Shown here in pieces: positions 1-10,200 of a DNA stretch of 64,000 nucleotides (position 1 is its first letter; each line of letters opens with the position of its first letter). The DNA comes from Crocinitomicaceae bacterium (GTDB lineage: Bacteria; Bacteroidota; Bacteroidia; Flavobacteriales_D; Crocinitomicaceae), in NCBI GenBank assembly GCA_020635955.1, contig JACJYW010000008.1, positions 62,001-126,000 of the forward strand. The letters run 5' to 3'. A program made the translations under genes and the position numbers. Below the pieces are notes generated by a model. That model saw nothing but the letters and a program-made list of their open reading frames with translations, was not told the origin of the DNA and ran no database searches.

Positions 1-455
1 GTAAAAAGGTCTTCGTATTCAAACCAAAATTAGACAATCGATATGCAGATGAAGCAGTTGTTTCTCATGATAAAAATGAGGTACAGGCTTATGCAGTTGA
101 GAAATCGGTTGAGATCCTGGATTATTACCTGAATGCAGATGTTGTTGCCGTAGATGAAGTACAATTCTTTGATGATCGTATTATTGATGTGATCGAAAAG
201 ATCGCCAATGATGGAAAATCAGTTGTGGTTTCAGGTTTGGACATGGACTATTTGGGTCGTCCTTTCGGATCAATTCCCCAGTTACTCACCATTGCTGACG
301 AGGTAACTAAACTTAATTCAGTTTGTACATTTTGCTCAGGAAGAGCACGTTTTTCTCATAGAATATCCGAAGATAATGGCATTGTAGTTTTAGGCGAAAA
401 GGACAAATACGTACCTTTATGTCGCAGTTGCTACAATGAACTGAAGGATAAGTGA
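1..455 (+). CDS. tdk: thymidine kinase, C-terminal part (5' end outside window)
   Basis: Type II thymidine kinase, which phosphorylates thymidine to dTMP in the cytoplasmic salvage pathway. The frame is open from base 3, so the start codon and the Walker A loop lie upstream of the window; about 150 of a usual 190-200 residues are visible. What can be seen is the DEVQFF segment (bases 153-170, the Walker B/magnesium region), the SGLDMDYLGRPFG stretch of the nucleoside-binding part, and two cysteine pairs, CTFC and CRSC, that form the structural zinc site of the family. The TGA at 453-455 overlaps the GTG start of the following murF-alr gene, which suggests translational coupling. Family assignment is firm. 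Confidence 0.95.
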   Translation, partial: KKVFVFKPKLDNRYADEAVVSHDKNEVQAYAVEKSVEILDYYLNADVVAVDEVQFFDDRIIDVIEKIANDGKSVVVSGLDMDYLGRPFGSIPQLLTIADEVTKLNSVCTFCSGRARFSHRISEDNGIVVLGEKDKYVPLCRSCYNELKDK

Positions 456-2749
456 ATCTAGATCTTTCTATAAATGAATTAATCACGGTTCTGAATACAG
501 AGCTGAGCTCTCATCATTTACCTGAAAATTTTGTTATTCAAAATGTGGTGATCGATACTAGATCTCCAAGAATTTCAGCTAGTAGTTTGTTTTTTGCATT
601 ATCTGGTAAAAAAGATGATGGCCATAATTATCTGGCCGAGTTTAAACGCAAGGGAGGATTGGTAGCAGTAGTTGAAAAACAAGATCGAACCTTGGATTTG
701 CTACAAATAGAAGTAAGTAATGCGCTTGATGCACTTCAATTATTAGCCAGATATCATAGAGAAAAATTCTATTATCCGGTAATTGGTATCACTGGAAGTA
801 ATGGAAAAACAATCGTAAAAGAGTGGTTGTATCATTGTTTAAAAGACAGATTTCATATTGTAAGATCGCCCAAAAGCTATAACAGTCAAATAGGTGTGGC
901 CCTTTCAATATTGGAGATGACGGCTGGTCATGATCTTGCGATAATAGAGGCGGGAATCTCTGAGCCTGGTGAAATGATAAAACTGCAGCAAATGATCCTT
1001 CCTACAATAGGATTGTTTACCGGTTTGGGAGATGCACACAACAGCAATTTTCAATCACAAGAACAAAAGAAGGCTGAAAAGTTCATCCTTTTTAAAGATG
1101 CTGAGACCGTTTACAACATAGAAGAATTGGAATTGATTGATGCTCATTTGCCATATATGGATAAAGCTTCTATTTCCAATGCTACACTTGTATATCATCT
1201 TGCTAAGCATTTTGAAATGGATGAAGATGAGATAAGGTATAAATTATCTACACTACCATCCATCTCAATGAGATTGGAGCAATTGGAAGGAACGAATGAT
1301 TGCTTGTTGTTGAATGATGCTTATACGCTTGACATGGCGGCATTGGAAATAGCATTGCGTCAATTGAATAGCATTGCAAATGGAAGAGAAAAGGCCCTGG
1401 TACTTAGTTTAGCTGATGATCAGATAAAGTTAACAGAAGGAGACGCCTTTGAAGACCTTATCCAATCGGCTGACTTAACTACTGTAGTTTACATAGGAAA
1501 AGATAACGCCCTTGGAAAAATCAAAAAGGAGGTCTTGCATTTTGAGAATTTGCAACAATTCCTTCAATCTCCGGTGAAGTTTGAAAAAACGGCAATTCTT
1601 TTTAAAGGTTCCAGAAAGAACAGTTTGGAAAAGATCGTTCAGTACTATGCGGCCAAAAAGCATATTACTCAGTTGGAAATTAATCTGGCGGCCATGCGTC
1701 ATAATCTCAACTTTTTCAGATCAAAATTAAAAGAGCAAACAAAAACGCTTGTGATGGTTAAGGCACAATCCTATGGCACAGGATTAGTTGAAGTTGCGCA
1801 GTTTTTGGCGTCTGAAGGGGTTGATTATTTTGGGGTGGCGTATGCAGATGAAGGTGTAAAATTGCGTAATGCTGGAATTGAGTTACCTATTTTGGTGATG
1901 AATCCTGAGGAGAATGCTTTTGATGATATTATTGATCATCATTTAGAGCCAAGCATCTATTCCATTGAATTATTGCAGTCTTTTATCCATCAATTAATAT
2001 TGCGTCAAAAAGAGGGGTTCCCGATCCATGTAAAATTAGACACAGGGATGAACCGATTGGGCTTTGTACAGGAGCACATGAATGAATTGACAGACATTCT
2101 TCAAACTCAACCAGAGGTTCATGTGAAGTCGGTATTTTCTCATCTGGCAGTAGCGGACGACCATGATGAGAATGAATTCACCTTTGGTCAAATTCGTTTG
2201 TTCGAAATACTAACTGGGAAACTTAAAGATGCGATTGGGTATGAATTTGATCGTCATTTGGCCAATTCAGCAGCAGCATTGAATTTTGCTCATTCTCAAT
2301 TTGACATGATCCGAATAGGGATAGGACTATATGGCTTATTAGGTGATCATCAGGATCAATTGGAGAATGTACTGACCTTTACCACACAAATTTCACAGAT
2401 CAAGCAGTTAAAACCGGGAGATAGTGTGGGATACGGCAGAGCATACATGGCCGAAAAGAATATTACGATTGGTGTTATTCCCGTGGGATATGCAGATGGA
2501 TTGAGAAGAGGATTGAGTCAGGGAAACTGGTCGGTCAAAGTCAACGGAAATTCTGCTACGGTAATAGGAAATATTTGCATGGATATGTGCATGATCGACC
2601 TAACAAACATTCCAGCTAAAGTGGGAGACAAAGTACAGATCTTTGGTGATGACAATACCATTTTCGAAATGGCTAAGCACCTTTATACTATTCCTTATGA
2701 GATCATTTCGGGGATCTCGTCAAGAGTTCACAGAGTTTATCTGGATTGA
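452..2749 (+). CDS. murF-alr: bifunctional MurF (UDP-MurNAc-tripeptide:D-Ala-D-Ala ligase)/alanine racemase
   Basis: Fusion of two peptidoglycan enzymes typical of Bacteroidota. Residues about 1-400 are MurF, which adds D-Ala-D-Ala to the UDP-MurNAc-tripeptide; the ATP loop GITGSNGKT is at 112-120. Residues about 405-765 are alanine racemase, which makes the D-Ala substrate: the PLP lysine lies in MVKAQSYGTG (K437) and the catalytic tyrosine in SVGYGRAY (about Y661), followed by the GNICMDMCMID core. At 765 residues it is slightly short for the fusion. The MurF motif usually read as DAYNANP appears as NDAYTLDMAAL. The start is a GTG overlapping the tdk stop codon by the GTGA pattern; no better ATG is nearby. 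The 3' end overlaps the convergent gene by 13 bases. Confidence 0.95.
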   Translation: MNLDLSINELITVLNTELSSHHLPENFVIQNVVIDTRSPRISASSLFFALSGKKDDGHNYLAEFKRKGGLVAVVEKQDRTLDLLQIEVSNALDALQLLARYHREKFYYPVIGITGSNGKTIVKEWLYHCLKDRFHIVRSPKSYNSQIGVALSILEMTAGHDLAIIEAGISEPGEMIKLQQMILPTIGLFTGLGDAHNSNFQSQEQKKAEKFILFKDAETVYNIEELELIDAHLPYMDKASISNATLVYHLAKHFEMDEDEIRYKLSTLPSISMRLEQLEGTNDCLLLNDAYTLDMAALEIALRQLNSIANGREKALVLSLADDQIKLTEGDAFEDLIQSADLTTVVYIGKDNALGKIKKEVLHFENLQQFLQSPVKFEKTAILFKGSRKNSLEKIVQYYAAKKHITQLEINLAAMRHNLNFFRSKLKEQTKTLVMVKAQSYGTGLVEVAQFLASEGVDYFGVAYADEGVKLRNAGIELPILVMNPEENAFDDIIDHHLEPSIYSIELLQSFIHQLILRQKEGFPIHVKLDTGMNRLGFVQEHMNELTDILQTQPEVHVKSVFSHLAVADDHDENEFTFGQIRLFEILTGKLKDAIGYEFDRHLANSAAALNFAHSQFDMIRIGIGLYGLLGDHQDQLENVLTFTTQISQIKQLKPGDSVGYGRAYMAEKNITIGVIPVGYADGLRRGLSQGNWSVKVNGNSATVIGNICMDMCMIDLTNIPAKVGDKVQIFGDDNTIFEMAKHLYTIPYEIISGISSRVHRVYLD

Positions 2750-3669
2750 AACAATTCTTCCATGACGTCACCATCACTTTTAGGGATCTCAAAACCTAAT
2801 AGATGAGCAGCAGTTACTGGAATATCAATTTGTTCTCTGCCACTATCCATAATAACTCCTTTTTTGAAATCCGGACCAAAGGCAAAGAAATTGATGTGTC
2901 TGCAGCCTTCACATCCATCCCCATGAGAAACGAAACCATCTTTATGACCATCTAAATGTCTTCCATGGTCATTCGTAACAAAAATGGTTGTATTGTCTTT
3001 GTAGTGTTCATTCGTTTGAATGAATTTGAATATCGCATAAATATAGTCGTCAGAGGTGCTGACTCCTTTTAAATAATTCTCCCAGTTATTAGCATGCCCC
3101 CAGGAATCAGGTTGCTGGAAATTAACAATTACCAAATTAGGTTTATCCTGTTCCAGTATTCTCAAAACAGCTCTGCACGTTTCACCGTCTTGGCGATAAC
3201 CTGAGAACAATCCGTTTATTCCACAATCCTGTGCTGGACGATATTGATTATACCATCCTTTTTTCTGACAATTCGTAAGGATGGCCAATTTGTCTTTGCT
3301 TGTGATCACGTAAGCCGATTTTTTGGGCAATCCTGTTTTTTTCAGAAAGTATTGGAAAATTGTTGGATGTTTTGGAAGGACCTTTCCGTTGTTTTTCATG
3401 CTTTGATAAAAGCCGGTGCTCAAAGCAGTATGACCCGCAGTAGTATAGGTGGGGCCATTATTTTTAAAATCAGTAAAGATCACACCTTCTTTAGCCATAT
3501 CATTGGCCATGTGTGGAATCAACTTGTGCGTAGAATCGCCCCATGTCTCTGTCCATCTAGGACCATCCATTACAATGATAAAGACATTCTTTGTTTTGTA
3601 CGGTGGCGTTTGTGCCACAACTATTAAACACTGGAGGACAAGAAGGAGAGTAAAAAATCTACGTATCAT
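2737..3669 (-). CDS. secreted alkaline-phosphatase-superfamily phosphodiesterase/sulfatase-like protein
   Basis: Protein of 310 residues with a signal peptide (about 1-20, ending VVAQ) and the alkaline phosphatase superfamily fold. The first metal-binding aspartate is in VFIIVMDGPR (D35). The likely nucleophile is the threonine in PTYTTAGHTALSTG (T76 by the T-x3-H spacing of nucleotide pyrophosphatase/phosphodiesterases). The distal metal ligands are in VTNDHGRHLDGH and the following SHGDGCEGC segment. Substrate cannot be told from sequence: phosphodiester, phosphonate or sulfate ester are all possible. It should act in the periplasm or at the cell surface. A TATCTTTG promoter element lies at 3694-3701 on the same strand. 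Its 3' end overlaps murF-alr tail to tail. Confidence 0.8.
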   Translation of the reverse strand: MIRRFFTLLLVLQCLIVVAQTPPYKTKNVFIIVMDGPRWTETWGDSTHKLIPHMANDMAKEGVIFTDFKNNGPTYTTAGHTALSTGFYQSMKNNGKVLPKHPTIFQYFLKKTGLPKKSAYVITSKDKLAILTNCQKKGWYNQYRPAQDCGINGLFSGYRQDGETCRAVLRILEQDKPNLVIVNFQQPDSWGHANNWENYLKGVSTSDDYIYAIFKFIQTNEHYKDNTTIFVTNDHGRHLDGHKDGFVSHGDGCEGCRHINFFAFGPDFKKGVIMDSGREQIDIPVTAAHLLGFEIPKSDGDVMEELFQSR

Positions 3670-3693
3670 CTAATATTTTCACTTATTGATAGG

Positions 3694-3701
3694 CAAAGAT
3701 A
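3694..3701 (-). promoter_or_regulatory. Bacteroidota -7 promoter element (TATCTTTG)
   Basis: Exact match to TAnnTTTG, 24 bases upstream of the start of the phosphatase-superfamily gene, so the leader would be about 18 bases. Inference from the motif only. Confidence 0.45.
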
Positions 3702-3827
3702 CTTTTAAGTTGTTAATTATAACCTACTGAACCAAAGGATGTAACTATTTGGTCCAATTTTTCTATACTAACAAAAGGTGTTTGAATAATTTGTTTTCTC
3801 TTAAAACCAAGCAATTAACCTATACCT

Positions 3828-3835
3828 TAATTTTG
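3828..3835 (+). promoter_or_regulatory. -7 promoter element (TAATTTTG) directly before a start codon
   Basis: Exact TAnnTTTG match ending five bases before the GTG at 3841. If this is the true promoter, the mRNA would be leaderless or nearly so. Confidence 0.4.
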
Positions 3836-3840
3836 CCTAA

Positions 3841-4725
3841 GTGAAGAACCTCTTTTTCATATTGTTGTTGCTGCCTTTGATCGCTCAAGGTCAAATGCTG
3901 ATGAATCCAAAAGGAGAAGTATTGGAGGATATGCCCTTTTTTAATCCGGATTTTATTCGTAAAAACAAGGTCAAAAGTTTTAGGGGTGAATATGCTACCA
4001 AATATGATCATGACGTAATTCGTCCAAATGATGACGCTTTTGCTTACGAATTTGACCGATTAGGCCAACTGGTTCGAAAATTTAAGATCCTAAAAGGTGA
4101 TACTCTACTCTCAACCTATATATATGATTACAAAGGCAATGTTCTGATTCACCGTGAAACGAATAAATGGGGTTATTACGAAAGAAGATATCGTTACGAC
4201 AATCAGGACAGGGTAATAGAAATGGAATTGAGAAGAGATCAGGACACTAAAATGAATAAGCTCTCATTTGAGCTGAATGAACAACATACCATAGCCACTG
4301 AGAAATATGAATATTTGACGTTAGAAGGACTTGACTATAAGAAGGTATGTTATAATTCTGCCGGTAGAGTATATCGAATTGAATTCTATTATTTTGACAA
4401 AGAGGGTAGATTGTCGAAACTGGAATCTGCCTTGCACAATGGTTCAGGTCGAAGTGAGATCAACTATTTCTACAACGGATCCGGCCAGGTAGAAGAGGTT
4501 AAAACGATTTCAAAAGCTTCTGGAACACATGTCAATCGAAAGCTATTTGCGTATGATGATGACGGTAATGTGCTGTCCAGACATGTCTATAGAAATGAAA
4601 AACTCATCAACGAAGAACAACTGGTGTATTTTGAAGATAGCAAGTTATTGAAAGCTATTCTTTCCAGAGTTGATGAAGAAAGTATGATCACTATTCTTCA
4701 GTTTAAACACTATGTGAGGTACTAA
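3841..4725 (+). CDS. secreted YD/RHS-like repeat protein, function unknown
   Basis: Protein of 294 residues with a clear signal peptide (KNLFFILLLLPLIAQGQ, residues 2-18). The mature part contains short tyrosine-rich beta-hairpin repeats of the YD/RHS style, for example YIYDYKGNVLIHRET, YRYDNQDRVIEME and FAYDDDGNVLSRHVYR, spaced by 20-40 residues. This pattern is common in Bacteroidota proteins of unknown role and in antigen- or toxin-carrying shells, but no toxin domain is present. The GTG start is chosen because it alone gives the signal peptide; the next Met is at residue 19. The 3' end overlaps the convergent pterin synthase gene by four bases. Confidence 0.75.
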   Translation: MKNLFFILLLLPLIAQGQMLMNPKGEVLEDMPFFNPDFIRKNKVKSFRGEYATKYDHDVIRPNDDAFAYEFDRLGQLVRKFKILKGDTLLSTYIYDYKGNVLIHRETNKWGYYERRYRYDNQDRVIEMELRRDQDTKMNKLSFELNEQHTIATEKYEYLTLEGLDYKKVCYNSAGRVYRIEFYYFDKEGRLSKLESALHNGSGRSEINYFYNGSGQVEEVKTISKASGTHVNRKLFAYDDDGNVLSRHVYRNEKLINEEQLVYFEDSKLLKAILSRVDEESMITILQFKHYVRY

Positions 4726-5132
4726 TTTCCGTCAAACTCAACAATGTTCCTTTCCGTTTCATAAAGCCGAACTTTTAATTCCATTTTTGGATCTAGTTTG
4801 GCTCTCAAAAGTTTCCAGATCACAATACAAATGTTTTCGGCAGTTGGATTAAGTTCTTTAAACTCTTTCGTATCCTCGTTTAAGTTTTTGTGATCAAATC
4901 GATCTTCCACCTCTGATTCAATTAGATCCTTTAAAATTTTTAGATCGATCAAATAACCTGTTTCAGGATCAATTTCACCTTTTACCCAAACTTCCAGTGT
5001 ATAGTTATGTCCATGATAGTTCGGATTGTTGCATTTCCCAAAGACCTCCCAGTTTTTTTCATCTGACCACTTTGGATTGTACAAGCGGTGCGCAGCATTG
5101 AAATGAGCTTTTCTACAAACGGATACTTTCAT
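4722..5132 (-). CDS. 6-pyruvoyl-tetrahydropterin synthase/QueD family protein
   Basis: Small pterin enzyme of 136 residues. The zinc histidines are H15 (in FNAAHRLYN) and H40/H42 (in YHGHNY). The catalytic cysteine is C34 in GKCNNPNYHGH, giving a C-x5-HGH spacing. Known family members split by this motif: QueD enzymes of queuosine synthesis usually have C-x3-HGH, whereas the PTPS-II type has C-x5-HGH. The protein therefore looks more like a pyruvoyl-tetrahydropterin synthase than a classical QueD, although database annotation will often call it QueD. No queuosine or folate gene is adjacent in this window. It converges on the preceding gene with a four-base overlap. Confidence 0.9.
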   Translation of the reverse strand: MKVSVCRKAHFNAAHRLYNPKWSDEKNWEVFGKCNNPNYHGHNYTLEVWVKGEIDPETGYLIDLKILKDLIESEVEDRFDHKNLNEDTKEFKELNPTAENICIVIWKLLRAKLDPKMELKVRLYETERNIVEFDGN

Positions 5133-5296
5133 TGATCTTCAAATATTACAGCAATAAAATTAGACAATTATTTATGCTGATCTTCAATGTGATCGAATTC
5201 ATGATAAAATTAGTTGGATATACCCGATACAACTATTTTTTTTCTTTACTTTGCACAAGTTTCAAACAGAGGCTAACCCATTATAAAACCAAGAGC

Positions 5297-5872
5297 ATGA
5301 AACGTTTTTTTCTTTGTGCGATAGCTGCAACCTTTCTACTGACCGCATGTGGTGGTTCTGGTGAAGAAGGAGATAATACTCAAAACGATCAATCAACTGA
5401 TACTCTTGACTATTCAGGTATGACTGAAATGTCTTTGAAAGATCAGGGATTGAATATCAAATTTATGTTGCCTGAGGTAGCTTCATCAACCGGGGCATCA
5501 ATTGAGCCTTTGGTAGAACATGATGATGGCGATTATTTGTGGCATGTAAAGATCGGAACTCGTTTTCACCTGATCATTGAAGATTATGGCAAAGAGAAGG
5601 ATAAAGTGGCCAATGAAAAAGCAAGACTGGGTGATCTGAACAAGATCTTTGTTGTAGAATATTTAGTTGATGAGCCAAACCTGATCATGTATAAAAGAAC
5701 TTTGCATGAAGAACAAGGTGGACAACCTTCATACCATTGCTATGGTGAAACGGTTATTGACGGATACACTTATGTGTTAAGAAGTCAGGAAGATGGTAAC
5801 CTTAAGCCTATCATTGATGATATGGTTAAGACGATCAGATCTGCAAAACCATTGGAAGCAGCAGCATCTTAA
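5297..5872 (+). CDS. lipoprotein, function unknown
   Basis: Protein of 191 residues. The frame is open further upstream to 5132, but the ATG at 5297 starts a textbook lipoprotein signal (MKRFFLCAIAATFLLTAC, lipobox cysteine at 18) and the motif TACTTTG lies at 5247-5253, so the longer frame is rejected. After an acidic linker the globular part has alternating strands (YLWHVKIGTRFHLIIEDYG). A faintly similar segment, YKVVVEDYSKNESKV, occurs in the lipoprotein at 27505, so the two may be distant paralogues. No family recognised. It is followed by a strong bidirectional terminator. Confidence 0.8.
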   Translation: MKRFFLCAIAATFLLTACGGSGEEGDNTQNDQSTDTLDYSGMTEMSLKDQGLNIKFMLPEVASSTGASIEPLVEHDDGDYLWHVKIGTRFHLIIEDYGKEKDKVANEKARLGDLNKIFVVEYLVDEPNLIMYKRTLHEEQGGQPSYHCYGETVIDGYTYVLRSQEDGNLKPIIDDMVKTIRSAKPLEAAAS

Positions 5873-5892
5873 TTAGCAAAAACAGTACTATA

Positions 5893-5928
5893 AAAAAAGC
5901 CCCGCTCAATTATGAACGGGGCTTTTTT
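5893..5928. terminator. bidirectional intrinsic terminator
   Basis: Perfect 12-base stem, AAAAAAGCCCCG pairing with CGGGGCTTTTTT across a 12-base loop, between convergent genes ending at 5872 and 5946. The A-run on one side and T-run on the other allow it to work in both directions. Confidence 0.9.
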
Positions 5929-5945
5929 ATTAATGTGATTGAAGA

Positions 5946-6305
5946 TTAGTACAATTTCAATTTTAAGAATGTACGCATCTCTTTGATCTCTTCGCGGTTG
6001 AATTTATTATCCGCTTTTTTGATCAACTCTAGCAAATAGATCAGGTTCTCATTATCAGTACCCGGCTCTACCAAATGCTCTTCACCCTCATCATCTTCAT
6101 ATTTTTCAACGGTGTGGTCAAAACACCCTTCTTCTTTAATATATTCTGAAGCCAATCTTAGCACTTTCGCCAAAAGCGGATCCTCATCAACCAATGCATC
6201 TTCTCTAAGATCCATTAGGGCTTTAATAATTTTATCGCCATCAAATCCTTTTTCTACTTGCTTGATCAGCTTATCGATCTTCTCGTTAGATTTCTCTTGT
6301 TGCAT
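5946..6305 (-). CDS. conserved hypothetical cytoplasmic protein
   Basis: Acidic, helical protein of 119 residues without signal peptide or membrane segment; I do not recognise the family. It begins MQQEKSNEKIDKLIKQVEK and is rich in Leu/Lys/Glu heptad-like stretches, with an acidic loop (EKYEDDEGEEHL). The frame extends to a TTG at 6353, but that TTG lies only about 12 bases from a TATTTTTG promoter element (6365-6372), so the ATG at 6305 is preferred; the longer start cannot be excluded. It ends facing the bidirectional terminator shared with the lipoprotein gene. Confidence 0.7.
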   Translation of the reverse strand: MQQEKSNEKIDKLIKQVEKGFDGDKIIKALMDLREDALVDEDPLLAKVLRLASEYIKEEGCFDHTVEKYEDDEGEEHLVEPGTDNENLIYLLELIKKADNKFNREEIKEMRTFLKLKLY

Positions 6306-6447
6306 CTTTAGAAATTTTGTTCGTTGTCGCACTAAAGGAATATGCTTTAGCAAATTCGACGGAGCAAAAATAGTTATTTAAGCAAATATCCTTCAGAAAA
6401 AATGAAGGAACCATTACATTGAAGCAAAATTTGTATTTTCACAGTGG

Positions 6448-7185
6448 ATGAAGAAGGTAGATATAATAACATCTCATAACATTTCAATTGACTATGAAGC
6501 GGCTAGTGTTTTGAATCGTGGAGTAGCCCAATTTCTTGATCTGTTGGTCATGATGGTTTATTTTTGGATCATCATCTGGATAGTTGTTATGTTCGGATTC
6601 AGCACCTTTGATTTTAACATGATGACCGTATTATTGGTCATCTTACAATTACCCGTAATTTTCTACACAGTGCTTTTCGAATACCTCCTCAAAGGTCAAA
6701 CCGTGGGAAAGATGGCCATGGGTATCCGTGTGGTAAAGCTCAATGGTGAAAACGCGAATTTGAATGATTATGCCATGCGCTGGGCATTTAAATTGATAGA
6801 TCTCTGGTTCTCAGCTGGAGCTGTGGCTGCTCTTTTCATTACAACTACTGAAAAAGGTCAACGTTTGGGAGATATTTTAGGTCAAACCGCAGTTGTGAGG
6901 AACAAACCTGAACAGGTGTATACTATTCGCGATATTCTGAACATTAAAGATCGATCAAAGCATGAACCTACCTATTTGGGTGTATCTAAATTTACGGATG
7001 AGGATATGATCCTGATTAAAAACGCGATCACTCGTGTAAAGAAATATCCTAATGAACCTCACAAGCAATTGGTTAGAGATCTGGCCCAAAAGGCTGCTGA
7101 AGAATTAAATTTGCCAGAAGTTCCTGAAAAGAAACTGACTTTCCTCAAGACCCTTTTGCAAGATTATATTGTGCTTACTAGATAA
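6448..7185 (+). CDS. RDD family integral membrane protein
   Basis: Protein of 245 residues with an RDD domain in the first 140. The R-x4-LD pattern appears as NRGVAQFLDLLVMM in the first transmembrane segment (about 22-48), a second segment follows at 58-82, the conserved GQTVGKMAMGIRVV loop is at about 86-99, and a third segment is at 113-133. The C-terminal 90 residues are hydrophilic and helical (KKYPNEPHKQLVRDLAQKA) and probably cytoplasmic. RDD proteins are linked in some bacteria to Na+/H+ exchange or solute transport, but the role here is unknown. It stands alone as a monocistronic gene. Confidence 0.9.
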   Translation: MKKVDIITSHNISIDYEAASVLNRGVAQFLDLLVMMVYFWIIIWIVVMFGFSTFDFNMMTVLLVILQLPVIFYTVLFEYLLKGQTVGKMAMGIRVVKLNGENANLNDYAMRWAFKLIDLWFSAGAVAALFITTTEKGQRLGDILGQTAVVRNKPEQVYTIRDILNIKDRSKHEPTYLGVSKFTDEDMILIKNAITRVKKYPNEPHKQLVRDLAQKAAEELNLPEVPEKKLTFLKTLLQDYIVLTR

Positions 7186-7296
7186 TCCTTTATTTCTAAT
7201 TCACAGCAGGTTACGTTAAATCCTTATCATTTTTTCTGCTTGCATAATGAAGGAATCTTCATAAATTCGACGCAAAATTCTCAAAAAACCTCTGAT

Positions 7297-10200
7297 ATGA
7301 ATAGACTCTATACTATTCTCGCTTTTTCAACTGCTTTAATGCTTTCAACAAGTGCATTCTCGCAGATCATGTTCTCACCATCTACAAATCAAGGATGTGC
7401 ACCTTTAACAGTTTCTACTACCAACACAAGTAGTTCAGGTGTTCATTTTGACTGGTACATGGGAGACGGAACAATTTATTATGATCAATATGATGTAAGT
7501 TCCCATATTTATAACAATCCAGGTGGATATTGGATTCAAGTTTATGCTTATGATGCAGGATTCGCCTATGTTGGATATTGGGAAGAATACGTTGAAGCGG
7601 TCGGACCGCCTGCAAATATAGACATGGTGGCATCTGCTTGTCCAGGTGACCAGGTGACCATGTACGCTTATATGCAAGGATGGACTTCTATTTCATGGGA
7701 TTTTGGGGATGGAAATACTGCTTCTGGAGATTATTATGCTAACCATGCCTATTCTTCACCTGGCACCTATTATCCTCAAGTTACCTTGCAAGGTCAATGC
7801 GGAACATTTGTTGTTCAAACTCCAATTGACATAGTTACCAGCACTCCTTATTTTGGATACAATGCAAACCTTTGGATCAATCCAACAACTGCGTGTCCCG
7901 GAACAAATGTAAGTTTCCAGACAAACAGTGGATTTTCTAGTTATGACTGGGATTTTGGTGATGGTAATAATGCTTCAGGAAATTATTATGTTGACCATGC
8001 GTATTCTTCTATTGGTTCTTATAATGTTTCGGTTACTGTGGCCAATGGATGTGGTGTAGATACAGTTTTAACTGATGTTGTTACAGTGAGCAATACAACT
8101 CCGGTTCAAAATCCTCAACAAGATCTTCCTGATACAATTTGTCCTGGATCGCAATTTTATGCACAAGCCTGGGCATCTGATGGAGTATCATTCGTTTGGG
8201 ATATGGGTGATGGCTCACCGTTAGTAAACGATCAGGGACATGAATATTCCTATGCTTCAGCAGGAACTTATTATACTCAGGTAACTATTACGAATGACTG
8301 TGGAAATACTATAACATTAAATGATTCAGTAGTAGTAAACAATAATGCGCCAGTAAATAACGCGTACTTGAATATTTCTCAAACAACAGCCTGTCCGGGA
8401 GATTTGATCAATTTCTGGTCAAACTGGGAGTACAACTTCTATATTGATTTTGGAGATGGACAGGGAACGAGTTCTGATTCTTACCATGCTTATAGTACGG
8501 CTGGAACATATCCAATCACTGCTACTATTCAAAATACTTGCGGCAACTCAGTTACTCTTTATGATACGATTTACATCCAAAACAACTTGCCAATCAGTGG
8601 TGGAATTTGGGTGAGTTCATGGCCTGATCCTGCTTGTCCTGGTACAGAGATTGAATTCTCTACTGATTATGGATACCAGATCTATACCTGGAATTTTGGA
8701 GACGGAACTTCAGCGAATGGACAGGATGCAAACCACATTTATAATGCGGCAGGGACTTATACTGCAACGGTAACAGTAGAAAATGGGTGTGGATACACTG
8801 CTACAAATACTACTACTGTTCACATTCAGGATAATTTACCGATTAATCAGGTTGATTATGATCTGCCGGTTGACACTACTTGTATAGGAAATACAGTATT
8901 TATCCAGGGAGATAATGGAGAGCCATACTCTTATACCTGGGATATGGGAGATGGAACAGTATATACAGATGACTGGGCTGTTGCACATTCATGGGACGCC
9001 TTAGGTACCTATTACATTACAATTACAGTAACGAATACATGTGGCAATGATTCTACTGTGGTAGATTCAATCGTAGTTTCAGATAACTATCAATTGGATC
9101 CTGCAGATGTCCAAATATTTGTTCAACCTACTGGTTGCGTTGGTGATGAATTGATCTTTGTATTGATTCCTGCCGGCCTTGGTGATATTACGTGGTATTT
9201 TGGTGATGGTGGTTCAACCTCTACTGTTGAACAGGTATTCGTTCAGGGGATTGCACAGGTGGATGTTTCTTATCACACTTATACAGCACCAGGCACATAC
9301 TGGGCAAAATATGAATTGATCAACGGATGTGGTAATACCGTAACTGACTCTGTTCAAATGACCATTGGCGTTCCTGGAGACAATGTAAGTATCAATACCG
9401 AACTTCTTATTGATGAAACACAAACAGCTTGTCAGGGTCATCCGGTGGAATTTATGGCCATTGGCGGTGGAACATATATTTGGGATTTTGGTGATGGATC
9501 AGGTCAATTAGTAACTTATAATTCATTGGACCCGGTTTACCATACTTATGCAAATGCAGGTTCATATACTGTTAAAGTAACCGGGGTGAACGGTTGTGGA
9601 AATACAGATGTATCGGATGAAACCTTTGTAATTCCTCCATCTGCTATTGATGTATCAACCAACACTGTAATTGAATCAAATTGTGGAACCAACAACGGAA
9701 TGGCAATTGTATCTGCCACAGGAGGTATTCCACCATATACTTATGCTTGGACCAATGGAGATGAGGGCGTAATAGCAGATAGTTTGAATTCTGGAATTTA
9801 TGTTGTTACAGTAACGGATATTAACGGATGTTACAATGAGGGAATTGCAACAGTTAGTGATGAAGAAGGGGTAACGATATTGGTAGATAATGTGGCTGAT
9901 GTTCATTGTTATGGAGATGATAACGGTTCGATCTCAGTTACGATCCTTGGTGGTCAACCACCTTATACAATACTTTGGTCGAATGGAGATCAAACAGAAG
10001 ACATCTATGGATTACAAGCGGGGCCTTACGAGATATTTGTGACAGATGCTAACGGATGTTTCGCGGTAGAAAGTATTGAAGTAACACAACCTCAGGAGTC
10101 TACTGTTTCTGTTATCACTCAGGCGGCAACTTGTGGCGGACATAATGGTACTGCGTTTGCAACGGTTAACAATGGAACTGGGCCATACAATTTCATTTGG

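Noticed and set aside
5132..5296. N-terminal extension of the lipoprotein frame starting at 5132
   Set aside because: It has no signal peptide or family resemblance and would place the lipoprotein signal inside the protein; the ATG at 5297 with a promoter-like element upstream is better.
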